DNA of 64,000 bases from UBA2421 sp002343075 (lineage in GTDB: Bacteria > Planctomycetota > Phycisphaerae > Tepidisphaerales > Tepidisphaeraceae). Position numbers and translations under genes: made by a program. The DNA is taken from NCBI GenBank assembly GCA_937982565.1, contig CALJLN010000037.1, positions 33,627-97,626 on the forward strand. The letters run 5' to 3'. The notes below the pieces were generated by a model. It searched no databases. It saw only the letters and a program-made list of their open reading frames with translations, and was not told where the DNA came from. This document shows, in pieces, positions 53,601-62,330 of the stretch. Positions within the stretch are counted from its first letter, which is position 1. Each line of letters starts with the position of its first letter.

Positions 53601-54611
53601 TTATGCCATCAGCTTCAATGACTGCTCGGTGACCGGATATTGCAGCGGCTTGCCGCCGATGAAACGCTCGATCTCTGCCACCGTAATGTCGCCCTGGCGA
53701 TGAAAGCACTGCCTTGTCGCCGCGGCGATGTGCGGGAGGATGAACGTGTTGGGCATGGTCCGCCACGCGTCGTCGCGGGGCAGCGGTTCGTTCTCGAAAA
53801 CATCGGTCGCGTAGCGCAGCCGGCCCTGCTTCAGCTCGGCGGCGAGGGCGTCGTGGTCGACCAGCCACGCCCGCGCGGTGTTGATGAGGATCGTCCCGTC
53901 GCGCATGCGGCGAAGCTCCTCGCCACCCATCAGATGCCTCGTTTCCGGCAGCACAGGCGCATGAAGGGTGACGATATCGCAGTGCGGGAGCATGTCTTGC
54001 AGCGAGTGATACGCCGTCACATCCATCGCTGCGGCCTGTTCGGGGCTGATGTAGGGGTCAAACAGCCGCACATCAATCTCCCAGGCGCGCAGCATCTTGA
54101 TTACCCGCTTGCCGATCTGTCCGGCGCCAATGATGCCGACAGTCTTGGTCCCCAGTTCGTCGCCAACGCCCGCCAGCTTCATTTCAAACCACGGCGCTGC
54201 GCTGCGCAGGCCCTCATCCAGCTTGTAAACCGGGCGCAGCATCAGCATGCAGAGCAGGACGGTCGTTTCGGCCACCGGCGGGACCATCGCCGCACCGGCG
54301 GTGCTTACCTGGATGCCCTGGCAGAAAATGCTGTCGTCGATCATAAACTTCACCGACCCGGCGGAGTGGGCGACGAGCTTCAGTCGGGGGGCGAGGTCGA
54401 GCAATTCCGGTGTGAGTTTCGGGTTGCGCCAACTGGTCAGAAGAATATCGGCCTCGGCGATTCGACGGGCGAGGTCGGCCCCGGTCCAGTCGGCCTCGGT
54501 TTCGTTGTAGGCGACGTTGGCCAGGCTCAGAAGGTGCGCGTCGGCCGCCTCGGAAAACAGCTTCTTGTAGAGGGGCACGGAAGGGACAACCAGGACGTTC
54601 TTTCGCGACAT
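53601..54611 (-). CDS. D-isomer-specific 2-hydroxyacid dehydrogenase
   Basis: A 336-residue NAD(P)-dependent dehydrogenase with the cofactor motif TVGIIGAGQIGKRVIKML and the catalytic Arg (NTARAWLVDHDAL), Glu (FENEPLPRDD) and His (ILPHIAAATRQ). Typical substrates are 2-keto acids such as phosphohydroxypyruvate, glyoxylate or sugar acids; the specificity cannot be told from sequence alone. ATG 54611 begins MSRKNVLVVPSVP and has GGAG ten bases upstream. It is divergent from an aldo/keto reductase and enolase-superfamily pair, suggesting a shared sugar-acid or hydroxyacid pathway. Confidence 0.92.
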   Translation of the reverse strand: MSRKNVLVVPSVPLYKKLFSEAADAHLLSLANVAYNETEADWTGADLARRIAEADILLTSWRNPKLTPELLDLAPRLKLVAHSAGSVKFMIDDSIFCQGIQVSTAGAAMVPPVAETTVLLCMLMLRPVYKLDEGLRSAAPWFEMKLAGVGDELGTKTVGIIGAGQIGKRVIKMLRAWEIDVRLFDPYISPEQAAAMDVTAYHSLQDMLPHCDIVTLHAPVLPETRHLMGGEELRRMRDGTILINTARAWLVDHDALAAELKQGRLRYATDVFENEPLPRDDAWRTMPNTFILPHIAAATRQCFHRQGDITVAEIERFIGGKPLQYPVTEQSLKLMA

Positions 54612-54731
54612 AGATTGGATACTCCACGGTCGGGCTACGCCAGTTATTGCGTTGCTAAACCGGTTCTGCAACGATACTATCCGAGGTTCCGGTCATTTTG
54701 CAACGTCAATCTTTTAACCTAAGGCGACGGC

Positions 54732-55739
54732 ATGCGTTATGCAAAAATTGGCGGTGAATCTGGATTGACTGTTTCGGTTGTGGCGATGGGCACCATGTCG
54801 GTTGCCGCGGGGGCGATGCATGCGGCCGTCGATGAATCGCTCGCCCTCACCACACTCTGCGCCGCGGTCGATGCGGGCATTAATTTCTTCGACACTGCTC
54901 CAGGTTACGGAAAAGGGGAGAGTGAGGCCCGGCTGGGCAAGGCGCTTGCCTCCAATCCGGGCATGCGCGAGAAGATTGTGCTGGCAACTAAAGCCAGCGG
55001 GCCATCGCTGGTCCGGGCGGATGTCATTGCCGAGTGTGAAGCCTCGCTGGAACGCCTTCGAACGGACGTGATCGATCTTTTCCAGATTCATTGGCCGTCG
55101 CGCGCCACCCCGCTCGATGAAACGCTCGATGCGATGCTCTCACTTCAGAAGTCCGGAAAGGTACGCTATCTCGGCATGTGCAATTTCGGGCCGCTCGATC
55201 TCGCCGAAGCACTTGCCCGGGTTGCCGTCTTGACCGATCAGGTGAACTACAGCCTGCTGGCGCGCGGGGCCGAGTTCGCACTTCTGCCATTATGCATCGA
55301 GCGCGATGTGGGCCTGCTTTGCTACTCGCCTTTGGCGCAGGGCCTGCTTACCGGGCGATATACAGACTTCGAGCAGTTGCCGGCCGACCGGTGCAGATCG
55401 CGGCAGTTTGACGGAAAGCGGCCCGGCTCGCGGCACGGCGAAGCAGGGTGTGAAGCCGAGACCCTGCAAGCTATGAATGCCATTCGGCAGATCGCAGCCG
55501 AGCAGAACATCGCCATGGCCGATCTTGCCGTCGCCTGGCTGCTGCGGCAGCGGGGGGTGCGGGCGGTGCTTTGCGGCGCGAGCACGCCCGCACAAGTCCA
55601 CGCCAACGCCCGCGCCGCCGACGTCGTGCTGAGTGATGCCGTCGTCGAGCAACTCGCGGCAGCGACGGCGCCGGTCAAGCAGAAAATGGGCGACAATCTC
55701 GATCCGTGGCAAGGCGCGGGCAATTCGAGGATTCGATGA
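54732..55739 (+). CDS. Aldo/keto reductase
   Basis: A 335-residue NAD(P)H-dependent reductase. The catalytic tetrad is visible: Asp and Tyr in FFDTAPGYGKGESEARLG, Lys in VLATKASGPSL, and His in DLFQIHWPSRATP. The C-terminal part carries the cofactor-binding VAWLLRQRGVRAVLCGA. It would reduce or oxidise a carbonyl or sugar compound in the cytosol. Its TGA overlaps the ATG of the enolase-superfamily gene as ATGA. It is divergent from the hydroxyacid dehydrogenase across ~120 bp. Confidence 0.93.
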   Translation: MRYAKIGGESGLTVSVVAMGTMSVAAGAMHAAVDESLALTTLCAAVDAGINFFDTAPGYGKGESEARLGKALASNPGMREKIVLATKASGPSLVRADVIAECEASLERLRTDVIDLFQIHWPSRATPLDETLDAMLSLQKSGKVRYLGMCNFGPLDLAEALARVAVLTDQVNYSLLARGAEFALLPLCIERDVGLLCYSPLAQGLLTGRYTDFEQLPADRCRSRQFDGKRPGSRHGEAGCEAETLQAMNAIRQIAAEQNIAMADLAVAWLLRQRGVRAVLCGASTPAQVHANARAADVVLSDAVVEQLAAATAPVKQKMGDNLDPWQGAGNSRIR

Positions 55740-57079
55740 TCACGCTGCGCGAGGTTCGATTTGAAGAAACGACGATTCCCCTCTGCCGTCCGTTCGGATT
55801 CGGCGTGGCCACTCTGCACTCGCTGACGCATCTCAAGCTCCTGGCACGGTTTACAGTCCGCGGAGAACCTGCAGGCGGGTTAACGTCTGGTGAGCGAACA
55901 GTCACGGGCATCGCCGGCGAGAACCTTGTCCCGCGGTGGTTTGTGAAAGACGCTTCGATCTCGCTGGACGAGGATATCGACCGGCTGCGCCAGGCGATTC
56001 ACCGCACCGCGGCCCGTGCGGTGGATCGTGCGGCGCCGACGCCGTTTGCATTCTGGTGGTCGCTATATCAGTCGGAGGCCGCCAATAACCCGGCGCAGCC
56101 CGGGCTGGTTACACAACTGGCGGTCAGCCTTATCGAGCGCGCCGCGATCGATGCCTGGTGCGGCTGCCACGGCATGACCTTCGCGGCGGCGGTGCGTAAC
56201 GCTTCGCTGGGCGTCTGTGCCGAACAGGTTCACCCCGCGCTGGCTGGAATGTCGCCCGCCGAAGCAATTCCCGCCGTGCCGCGCGGCACGCTTCCGGTCC
56301 GTCACACGGTGGGCCTGGCCGATGACATCGGCCTCATCCCCACGGCGCTGGAGCGAACCGGAATCAGCCGGCTGAAGATCAAGCTGGGAGGCGACCCCGC
56401 TGCCGACGTCGCCCGCATCATCGAGATTATGCGCTCCGCCACCGGCCGCATCGAACGCATCACCCTCGATGGCAATGAAAACTACGCAACCATCGCCGCG
56501 CTGGAAGATTTTCTTGACCGCCTGGCCGCAACGCCCGAAGCCGCCCCGGCGGCGGCGGCGCTGGCGTGGATCGAGCAGCCGCTGCATCGCAGTGTTTCGC
56601 TTTCGCCGGAGTTGCGGTCGATGTTTGATCGGAGGCCGAAGCTGACGATGCTGCTCGACGAATCCGACGCCTCGCCCGCCGATCTGCCCCACGCGCTTGA
56701 CCTCGGCTACGCAGGCACCACGCATAAAAACTGCAAGGGCGTCTTTAAGACGATCCTGGCCGCGATGCTGCTCAAGCAGCGGTCGCGCGCGGGCCGGCGT
56801 CTGCTGCTAAGCGGGGAAGATCTGACGATCGTCGCCCCCTGGGCGCAGGCGCAGGATCTGGCCGTCGCCGCTGCCGTGGGAGTGGTGGATATCGAGCGGA
56901 ACGGACAGGCATTTGCCGACGGATTGCAGGCGTTTTCTTTAGTCGATCAGGGCGGCGCGCTCGACCGGTACGGAAGTCTGTACCGGGCGACATCGTCGGG
57001 GGTGGAACTTGCAATCGAGGCGGGGAGCGTGGACGTCACCGGATCCAACCTTTGCGCCTTTGGTTGTTGGGGATGCTGA
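55736..57079 (+). CDS. Enolase-superfamily enzyme (muconate lactonizing/mandelate racemase group)
   Basis: A 447-residue member of the enolase superfamily. The KxK acid/base pair is at GISRLKIKLGG, and metal ligands appear in order: Asp in ITLDGNENYA, Glu in AWIEQPLHR, Asp/Glu in LLDESDAS; the second base is Lys in THKNCKGVF. This lysine on both sides of the active site is the muconate lactonizing enzyme/dipeptide epimerase pattern. At ~447 residues it is longer than typical (~370), with an enlarged capping domain. Translation is coupled to the aldo/keto reductase gene. Substrate unknown; sugar-acid dehydration or epimerisation is a reasonable guess. Confidence 0.88.
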   Translation: MITLREVRFEETTIPLCRPFGFGVATLHSLTHLKLLARFTVRGEPAGGLTSGERTVTGIAGENLVPRWFVKDASISLDEDIDRLRQAIHRTAARAVDRAAPTPFAFWWSLYQSEAANNPAQPGLVTQLAVSLIERAAIDAWCGCHGMTFAAAVRNASLGVCAEQVHPALAGMSPAEAIPAVPRGTLPVRHTVGLADDIGLIPTALERTGISRLKIKLGGDPAADVARIIEIMRSATGRIERITLDGNENYATIAALEDFLDRLAATPEAAPAAAALAWIEQPLHRSVSLSPELRSMFDRRPKLTMLLDESDASPADLPHALDLGYAGTTHKNCKGVFKTILAAMLLKQRSRAGRRLLLSGEDLTIVAPWAQAQDLAVAAAVGVVDIERNGQAFADGLQAFSLVDQGGALDRYGSLYRATSSGVELAIEAGSVDVTGSNLCAFGCWGC

Positions 57080-57191
57080 TCCGGGTAACGGAAACGGTCA
57101 AGCGCGAGGTCAGAGCAGCTTTTACATAAGTATTGGACTGCAAAGGGTTTATGTCTCTCCTATGGTAGGAGCGTTGACTGCAAGACCTCGG

Positions 57192-57344
57192 TTGTCTACG
57201 ATTTTAACGTCGAATCGACGGACGTCTCCGTCGAGCGGGAGACCCAACTGGCGCACCGGTGCAAATCGGATCGTCACGGGGCGAAGAGACCGGCAAGGTC
57301 TCAGGCGACTTTCAACGCCCAGCCCGACAGCTAATCTCGCAGGC
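57192..57344 (+). ncRNA. c-di-AMP riboswitch aptamer (ydaO/yuaA class)
   Basis: The 153-nt region carries the conserved blocks of the ydaO aptamer in order: P1 5' strand TGTCT (57192-57196); a perfect 8-bp hairpin TCGACGGA/TCCGTCGA (57214-57233) followed by GCGGGAGACCCAA; GGGGCGAAG; and the highly conserved CCCGACAGCTAATCTCGCAG (57322-57341), which closely matches the CCCGACAGCTAA...GGC core of the Thermoanaerobacter aptamer. The closing P1 strand is AGGCA (57340-57344). It lies directly upstream of a TrkH potassium transporter gene, whose relatives are controlled by c-di-AMP in Firmicutes. Downstream, TGCCT (57353-57357) can pair with AGGCA in place of P1, and CCAAGC/GCTTGG (57377-57399) forms a further hairpin, suggesting an expression platform. 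Confidence 0.9.
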
Positions 57345-57495
57345 ATTTGAGAGTGCCTCGTTCTGCCGCCCCTGCCCCAAGCTGTTTTGCCCGGCTTGGC
57401 CCACAGGCTGAAGAGGTTATTGCGACTCCAAACACGTTCGCGCAGGTCCCCCGTTAGGGGTGCGAAGCACGTTTGTTGCCGCGCGGTTCATTCCC

Positions 57496-58926
57496 ATGTC
57501 CAATTCAGCAGACGGTGACGGCTCAACTCCGGTTGAGAGTAAAGCGGTTGCGCAGCCTATTCTCCCAGACAAACCTGGTTTGCTACGGTCGAGGCGCCGC
57601 GGTTTTCTTCGCCGAGCGAGTGTACGGTGGCGACAATTGAGCTCCCCACAGCAACTCATGGTCGGATTTGGGTCGTGGGTGCTTCTGGGACTATTCGCGC
57701 TCAGCTTGCCTTGGGCACAGTCCACGCCGGTTGGCTTACTGGATAACCTCTTTGGCGTGGTAAGCGCCATGAGCACGACCGGTCTGGTTACCGTACCGAC
57801 GGGCGACAGTTACTCCTTTTTTGGTCAGGTGGTGCACCTGGTGCTGTTTCAGCTCGGTGGCATTGGGTACATGACCCTCTCGAGCTTCGTAGTACTGGCT
57901 ACGGGCCGGGCCCTCCACCGGACTCGGCGCGGAATTCTGCAAGCCGGCTTTACATTACCGCATTACTTTCGAATCGATCGATTCGTTAAGCATGTGATTC
58001 TGTTTACACTGGCGATGGAGTTCTTGGGCGCGGCCGTGCTTTACGTTGAGTTTCGCGCCGCGGGTCGGAGCGACGCACTTTGGTCAGCGCTGTTTCATTC
58101 AGTCTCGGCATTTTCAACGGCGGGCTTTGGACTTTACTCCAACAGCCTTGAAGACTTTAAGCACAGCCTGCCGGTAAATCTTACAATCAGCGTGCTTTGC
58201 TATGGCGGTGCCGTCGGATTCATCGTTGTCCAGGACGTCTGGTACTCCATCCGATATCGCGAGCGCATGTTTACGTTTACATCAAAGGTGATTTTGACGC
58301 TCACCGGACTCATTTTGGCGTGCGGGACAGCAATCTTCTTCTTTGTTGAACCGAGTATTCGCGATTACAGCCTGACCGACAGGTTTATGGTGGCGGCATT
58401 TCAGGTGATGAGCGCATCCAGCACAGCCGGGTTTAATAGTGTCGCGGTTGGTCCGCTGGCGATGGCTTCATTATGGGTGATTGTCATCGCCATGTTGATC
58501 GGCGCTTCGCCGAGCGGAACCGGCGGGGGAATCAAGACGACAACGGTCTCGGCGCTCATCGCAACCGTAATCTCTGGAATCCGGGGTCGCCAAACGCCCA
58601 GCCTTTTCGGCAATGAGATTCCGCAACGGCGATTGAACAATGCGGTGGCATCGGCTTCGTTGTATCTGGCGCTGGTTGCGGGAGGTGTGCTACTCTTGGC
58701 TCTTACCGAAGACGCCGAGTTTCTGCCGATCGTGTTTGAGGTTTGCAGCGCGATCGGAACGGTGGGCCTCTCGATGGGACTCACGCCCGAACTCTCGACC
58801 GCCGGCAAGTGGATCATCATCTCGCTGATGTTTGCGGGTCGGGTTGGCCCGCTCACGATCGGGCTGGCTTTTTTCTTCTCACGCACACAGGAAAGATCGA
58901 CCCAGGTTGATGATCTGGCAGCGTGA
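57496..58926 (+). CDS. trkH: TrkH-family potassium uptake protein
   Basis: A 476-residue potassium transporter subunit with the four pore-loop repeats of the superfamily: VVSAMSTTGLVTVP, SVSAFSTAGFGLYSNSL, VMSASSTAGFNSVAVG and EVCSAIGTVGLSMGL, separated by paired transmembrane helices; the conserved SPSGTGGGIKTTT follows the third loop. It moves K+ across the inner membrane, normally with a TrkA/KtrC gating subunit, which is not in the window. The length is close to KtrB/TrkG forms. ATG 57496 is preferred, but GTG 57460, next to a CCCC/GGGG hairpin, could also initiate. A c-di-AMP riboswitch precedes it, so uptake is probably turned down when c-di-AMP is high. Confidence 0.93.
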   Translation: MSNSADGDGSTPVESKAVAQPILPDKPGLLRSRRRGFLRRASVRWRQLSSPQQLMVGFGSWVLLGLFALSLPWAQSTPVGLLDNLFGVVSAMSTTGLVTVPTGDSYSFFGQVVHLVLFQLGGIGYMTLSSFVVLATGRALHRTRRGILQAGFTLPHYFRIDRFVKHVILFTLAMEFLGAAVLYVEFRAAGRSDALWSALFHSVSAFSTAGFGLYSNSLEDFKHSLPVNLTISVLCYGGAVGFIVVQDVWYSIRYRERMFTFTSKVILTLTGLILACGTAIFFFVEPSIRDYSLTDRFMVAAFQVMSASSTAGFNSVAVGPLAMASLWVIVIAMLIGASPSGTGGGIKTTTVSALIATVISGIRGRQTPSLFGNEIPQRRLNNAVASASLYLALVAGGVLLLALTEDAEFLPIVFEVCSAIGTVGLSMGLTPELSTAGKWIIISLMFAGRVGPLTIGLAFFFSRTQERSTQVDDLAA

Positions 58927-58950
58927 TCCGACTGTTGTTGGATCAGCTTA

Positions 58951-59733
58951 CTACTTGCTTCCCTCCGACAAGATGTGTCCCCCCGCGCGGAGTCGGCGTA
59001 GCAGGGGGCGGCGGACGGCGAAGTAAGGGCGCGTGATTGCGCGGTGCAGCCGGGTCAGCCAACCGACACGCTGGGCCTCAAAATGCTGCTGCGGCGTGAG
59101 CGTCGAAGGGGCCAGGCGACGCTGGTGCTTGAGAATGTGATACCGGTCGGCCGCCTGCAGATGTCGCAACACCCGCCGGGTGATGAAGTTATCGCCGAAC
59201 TCGTGCAGATCGAAGCTGATCTGGAAATCAATCAGGTGCGGCGAGCCGTCGTCTCCCAGGAGGATGTTTTCGCGCTTGTTTGCGTCGACATAGGCCGTCG
59301 ATTGACCGTGAATCTGCGTCATCACGTCGTGCAGCTCCGGGAAAAACGTCTCGGGCAGCGGCATGCCCTTCGCGAGCGGCTGCCCGGGCACATAGTGATG
59401 CACATAGCCCGTGGCGCCGATGCGTCCGAGCAGCCGGGGAATGTTGGGAATGTGCTGCAGCCGCGCATAAAACCGAACTTCGCGCCGGCAGAGCCACCTG
59501 CCCACCCAGGAAAGTGCGATCCCGGCAAATGGCGTGCAGCGGTTGATCTTGGCGACGGCGCGGTCGCCATTCTCGCAGTCATAAAATGCGGTAGCGGCCC
59601 AAAAATCGTGTTTTACGACCGTCGCAAGCGTGTACCGCTTGCCCGCGAGCAGGAAACTCGCCGGCGGGTCCGATCGTCCCAGCGCCCTCATGGCGGCGGC
59701 AAAGGCGGAAATGGTCGGGGGGCGGGCCAGCAC
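58951..59733 (-). CDS. Kdo/WaaP-like lipopolysaccharide kinase-fold protein
   Basis: A 260-residue protein with a reduced protein-kinase fold. Likely ATP-binding lysine in DRAVAKINRC, helix-C Glu in RREVRFYARLQ, catalytic loop YVDANKRENILLGDDG and metal-binding DFQ in HLIDFQISFDL (instead of DFG). This resembles the Kdo/WaaP family of LPS core kinases and related bacterial choline-kinase-like proteins. The target could be a sugar of the outer envelope, which is inference. The start is GTG, with ATG codons only in other frames. It is convergent with trkH. Confidence 0.75.
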   Translation of the reverse strand: MLARPPTISAFAAAMRALGRSDPPASFLLAGKRYTLATVVKHDFWAATAFYDCENGDRAVAKINRCTPFAGIALSWVGRWLCRREVRFYARLQHIPNIPRLLGRIGATGYVHHYVPGQPLAKGMPLPETFFPELHDVMTQIHGQSTAYVDANKRENILLGDDGSPHLIDFQISFDLHEFGDNFITRRVLRHLQAADRYHILKHQRRLAPSTLTPQQHFEAQRVGWLTRLHRAITRPYFAVRRPLLRRLRAGGHILSEGSK

Positions 59734-59844
59734 GCTGCCATCATATCCCCAAACCGAGCCTCCGCTGCAAGGATTGAACCGGTTCTTAACGAATTTCCGC
59801 CAAACGCCCGCAACCCCGCGGCGGCGGGTTCGGGGCGAGGCTTC

Positions 59845-61359
59845 TCATCGCTTGATCGGCGTGTGTTCGAAGGCAAACTGGTAATCCCATTCGTCAAAAT
59901 AGAGATTGTGCCCGTCCAGCTCCACTTCGCCGCGTTGAAAGTCGAGCGGTTCGCTTCGGAACGACTTTTTCAGAGGCGAGAGCGGGTGGCCGTAGTCGAG
60001 GTTGACGATCAGCCGGTGGCTGTCGGTGTGCCCGAAGTAAAAATCGCGGATCGCAGGATCATCACTCTTCTGTCGGCCGTAGCTGGCGTCAACCGGAATC
60101 CAGCCCCACGGCGCGACGTGGATTTCGGCCCAGTCGTGCATGTTCCAGCCGACGGGGTGCGTTGTCCAACCGCTCTGCCACCGCGCAGGAACACCCGCGA
60201 TGCGGCACATTGTAATGAAGAGCATGCTCGCCACGCCGCAGTCACCCTTGCCGCGTTGAAGGCCGTGCATGCTCAGGTTGGGAATGACGCAATACTCTTC
60301 TTCGGGCGTCCAGGGGAGATGTTCGTCCAGCCAATGGAAAATCTTCCGCGCTTTGGCCAGAGGGTTGGTCTCGCGGCCGACAATCTCGTCCACCCTGGCC
60401 TTCAACTCGGGTGTGAAAACGATGTGAGGCGGGCGCTCCGCGAGGTAGTTCGCATGCACGCCCACGCCCGAACCCCGCAACGCCTCCGCGGCGGTGGCAT
60501 CGTCGAGCGTTGGGTACAGGGCGCTGGTGTCATACTCAAACTCGATCGCAAATCGAATGGGCAACGCAGGGTTGTCGATCGTCTGTTCGAGGTAAACCGT
60601 CCGCTGGGCCGGGCCGGCGATGGTCTGGCCGTCGCTGGCGCTCTCGGCGACGCGTGCTTCGCCCGGTTCGCTATTCAACAAGCGGACGTTGGATTGTCGC
60701 GCATAGTCCTGGGGAAAGGGCAACCACACTCGCAATCTCGATCCCGTTTTTGCACGGGCATTTGGCTTCACGGTGAGTGAGTAGTTCACCCGCGTCCGCG
60801 TCGGAAGCACTTCTTGTGCATCACTCGCATTGGCAGCGGCGATGATCTCGGCGAGATGCGCGAGGCGCGTCCAGCGTTTCGAGCTTGCGTCCGTGTCTGT
60901 GTCGGGGGCTGGCTTGGTCGCGGCGGCCTTGCGTTCCATCGCTTCTTTGCAGAATCGCAGAATCTGTCCCGGCTCGCGGCGGAAGAAGAGGACTTCGCCG
61001 TCGATCTCCCGACATTGCACCTGCCCCGCGGCGATCCATCGGTCGAGGTCGGCATCGGTGATGTCCGGTATGCTCTTGCGCAGTGCTGAAAGCAGTTGCG
61101 GGCGGGTCTGGCTGTATTCCCGTCGATATCGCCGGATGACTTCGATCAGTTCATCGCGCGCGGCGATATCCTGCACCGATTTTCCTTCGAGCAGCTTCAG
61201 TGCCGCACTTAAGTGCCCGGCGGTGTAATGTTCGACGGCGGTACGCACGAGGGGGTCGCGCGATACAAACGCCCAACTCGCCCCCGGTGGAAGTTCGGCG
61301 GCGACGGCAGAGATGCTTAGGCTCATGACGATCCAACCTGTGACCAAACGTGTGACCAT
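59845..61359 (-). CDS. Exported transglutaminase-like protease with complete triad
   Basis: A 504-residue protein with a signal peptide (TRLVTGWIVMSLSISAVAA). A helical N-terminal region (~30-210) precedes a beta-sandwich and a transglutaminase-core domain (~330-440) with Cys in RGKGDCGVASMLFITM, His in WNMHDWAEIHVAPW and Asp in WIPVDASYGRQ, the complete catalytic triad. Such proteins may crosslink or cleave peptides in the periplasm; the substrate is unknown. ATG 61359 is chosen since it begins the signal peptide; the frame is open 17 codons further upstream. This contrasts with the triad-lacking protein at 47460-49646. Confidence 0.85.
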   Translation of the reverse strand: MVTRLVTGWIVMSLSISAVAAELPPGASWAFVSRDPLVRTAVEHYTAGHLSAALKLLEGKSVQDIAARDELIEVIRRYRREYSQTRPQLLSALRKSIPDITDADLDRWIAAGQVQCREIDGEVLFFRREPGQILRFCKEAMERKAAATKPAPDTDTDASSKRWTRLAHLAEIIAAANASDAQEVLPTRTRVNYSLTVKPNARAKTGSRLRVWLPFPQDYARQSNVRLLNSEPGEARVAESASDGQTIAGPAQRTVYLEQTIDNPALPIRFAIEFEYDTSALYPTLDDATAAEALRGSGVGVHANYLAERPPHIVFTPELKARVDEIVGRETNPLAKARKIFHWLDEHLPWTPEEEYCVIPNLSMHGLQRGKGDCGVASMLFITMCRIAGVPARWQSGWTTHPVGWNMHDWAEIHVAPWGWIPVDASYGRQKSDDPAIRDFYFGHTDSHRLIVNLDYGHPLSPLKKSFRSEPLDFQRGEVELDGHNLYFDEWDYQFAFEHTPIKR

Positions 61360-61713
61360 TCGATCTGGCAATATACTGCCAACCTGCCCGCCCGTATGCA
61401 GCGTTCGCACCGCGCACGCCGTTCACCGCGACGATCACCTCGGCAGCCAGAATCTCCACCGTGTGGCCGATTTACAAACAACTGGCGACAACTGTGCGTA
61501 AGTCTTGATAAGACATGGTGAAACGTAGTATTCTGAGGCACATCGGTTTGCGTATTGTTCGCGCCGGTGCCGGTGGTGGATGTCTTGATGCGTCGCTCTT
61601 AAAGGCGCTGCTTCAAGCATCGACGGCACCCGCGGAAGGCGTCTTAGGCCGTGCCCGAATGCCGGTTGGCCGGGGACGCGCGATAGTAAAATCGTGATTT
61701 ACGGGAGAGCAGC
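61360..61713. other. Intergenic region upstream of the small paralogous pair
   Basis: About 350 bp with no convincing gene. It contains a small hairpin GTCTT-GAT-AAGAC near 61502-61514 and a 60-codon frame at 61515-61697 with low-complexity Gly/Ala/Arg content that I do not accept as coding. Promoters for the divergent genes at 61359 and 61714 should be here but are not clear. Confidence 0.4.
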
Positions 61714-61959
61714 GTGGCTGAGAAACGATTGATTCTGCGTGCGGAACTCACTCCGCGCGCCAAACTGGGCCTTGAAAAGGTCTGTGAGTCGCGCGGAATG
61801 ACACAGCTTTCGGTCATATCGCGCCTGATTTTGTGGTTTTCAGAGCAAGATGGCCGCACGCAGCACGCGGTCCTCGGTCATACCGACGAAGATCCGGGGG
61901 AGTTGCTCTTCCAAAGCCTTATGAAGAAGCTTGCCGAATCGGCAAACAGTGGAAAGTAA
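61714..61959 (+). CDS. Small RHH-like protein, first of a paralogous pair
   Basis: An 81-residue protein with GTG start and GGGAG seven bases upstream. The N-terminal strand RLILRAEL, the helix TPRAKLGLEKVCESRGM and the second helix TQLSVISRLILWFSEQD follow a ribbon-helix-helix-like layout, which would bind DNA as a dimer. It is a paralogue of the protein at 62086-62310 (shared GMTQ, SRL, WF and LGH positions). The family looks widespread in planctomycetes but I know no assigned function. Confidence 0.6.
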   Translation: MAEKRLILRAELTPRAKLGLEKVCESRGMTQLSVISRLILWFSEQDGRTQHAVLGHTDEDPGELLFQSLMKKLAESANSGK

Positions 61960-62085
61960 CCTCCGCAGCGGCATTGGAGCATCGGCCTGTCAGGGCCGGA
62001 ACACCCTGCTCCACACGTCGCGGGCGCAATCATCGTCGATGACTGGTATGACCGTATCGCACGGTTAGGAAGAATTGGTGAATTC

Positions 62086-62310
62086 ATGAAAAAGCGAGTA
62101 ATTGTCCGGCTGGAACTTTCGTCGCAGGCAAAGAAGGCATTGCAGCAAACCTGTGATCGCAACGGAATGACGCAGGTTGCCGTCAGCAGCCGGCTGGTGG
62201 AGTGGTTTCACTCACAATCAGACATGCTGCAGGCAGCGATTCTGGGGCACTATCCCAAGCAACTCGAGGCAGATATCGCCCGACTTATCATTGAGCGCAT
62301 GGCAAAGTAG
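62086..62310 (+). CDS. Small RHH-like protein, second of a paralogous pair
   Basis: A 74-residue protein, RVIVRLELSSQAKKALQQTC then GMTQVAVSSRLVEWF, aligning without gaps to the upstream paralogue over ~52 residues with roughly 40% identity by eye. It ends in a helix EADIARLIIERMAK. The predicted layout is strand-helix-helix as in ribbon-helix-helix DNA-binding proteins. The two genes lie 126 bp apart on one strand and are convergent with the GspE/PilB-like gene. Function unknown. Confidence 0.6.
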   Translation: MKKRVIVRLELSSQAKKALQQTCDRNGMTQVAVSSRLVEWFHSQSDMLQAAILGHYPKQLEADIARLIIERMAK

Positions 62311-62330
62311 CAACCGTCGGCCGGTTCGGC

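Noticed and set aside
59044..60780. 578-codon plus-strand ORF opposite the kinase-like and transglutaminase genes
   Set aside because: It spans two genuine minus-strand genes with clear motifs and has no recognisable domain itself.
61515..61697. 60-codon ORF upstream of the RHH-like pair
   Set aside because: Gly/Ala/Arg-rich, no ribosome-binding site and no family resemblance.
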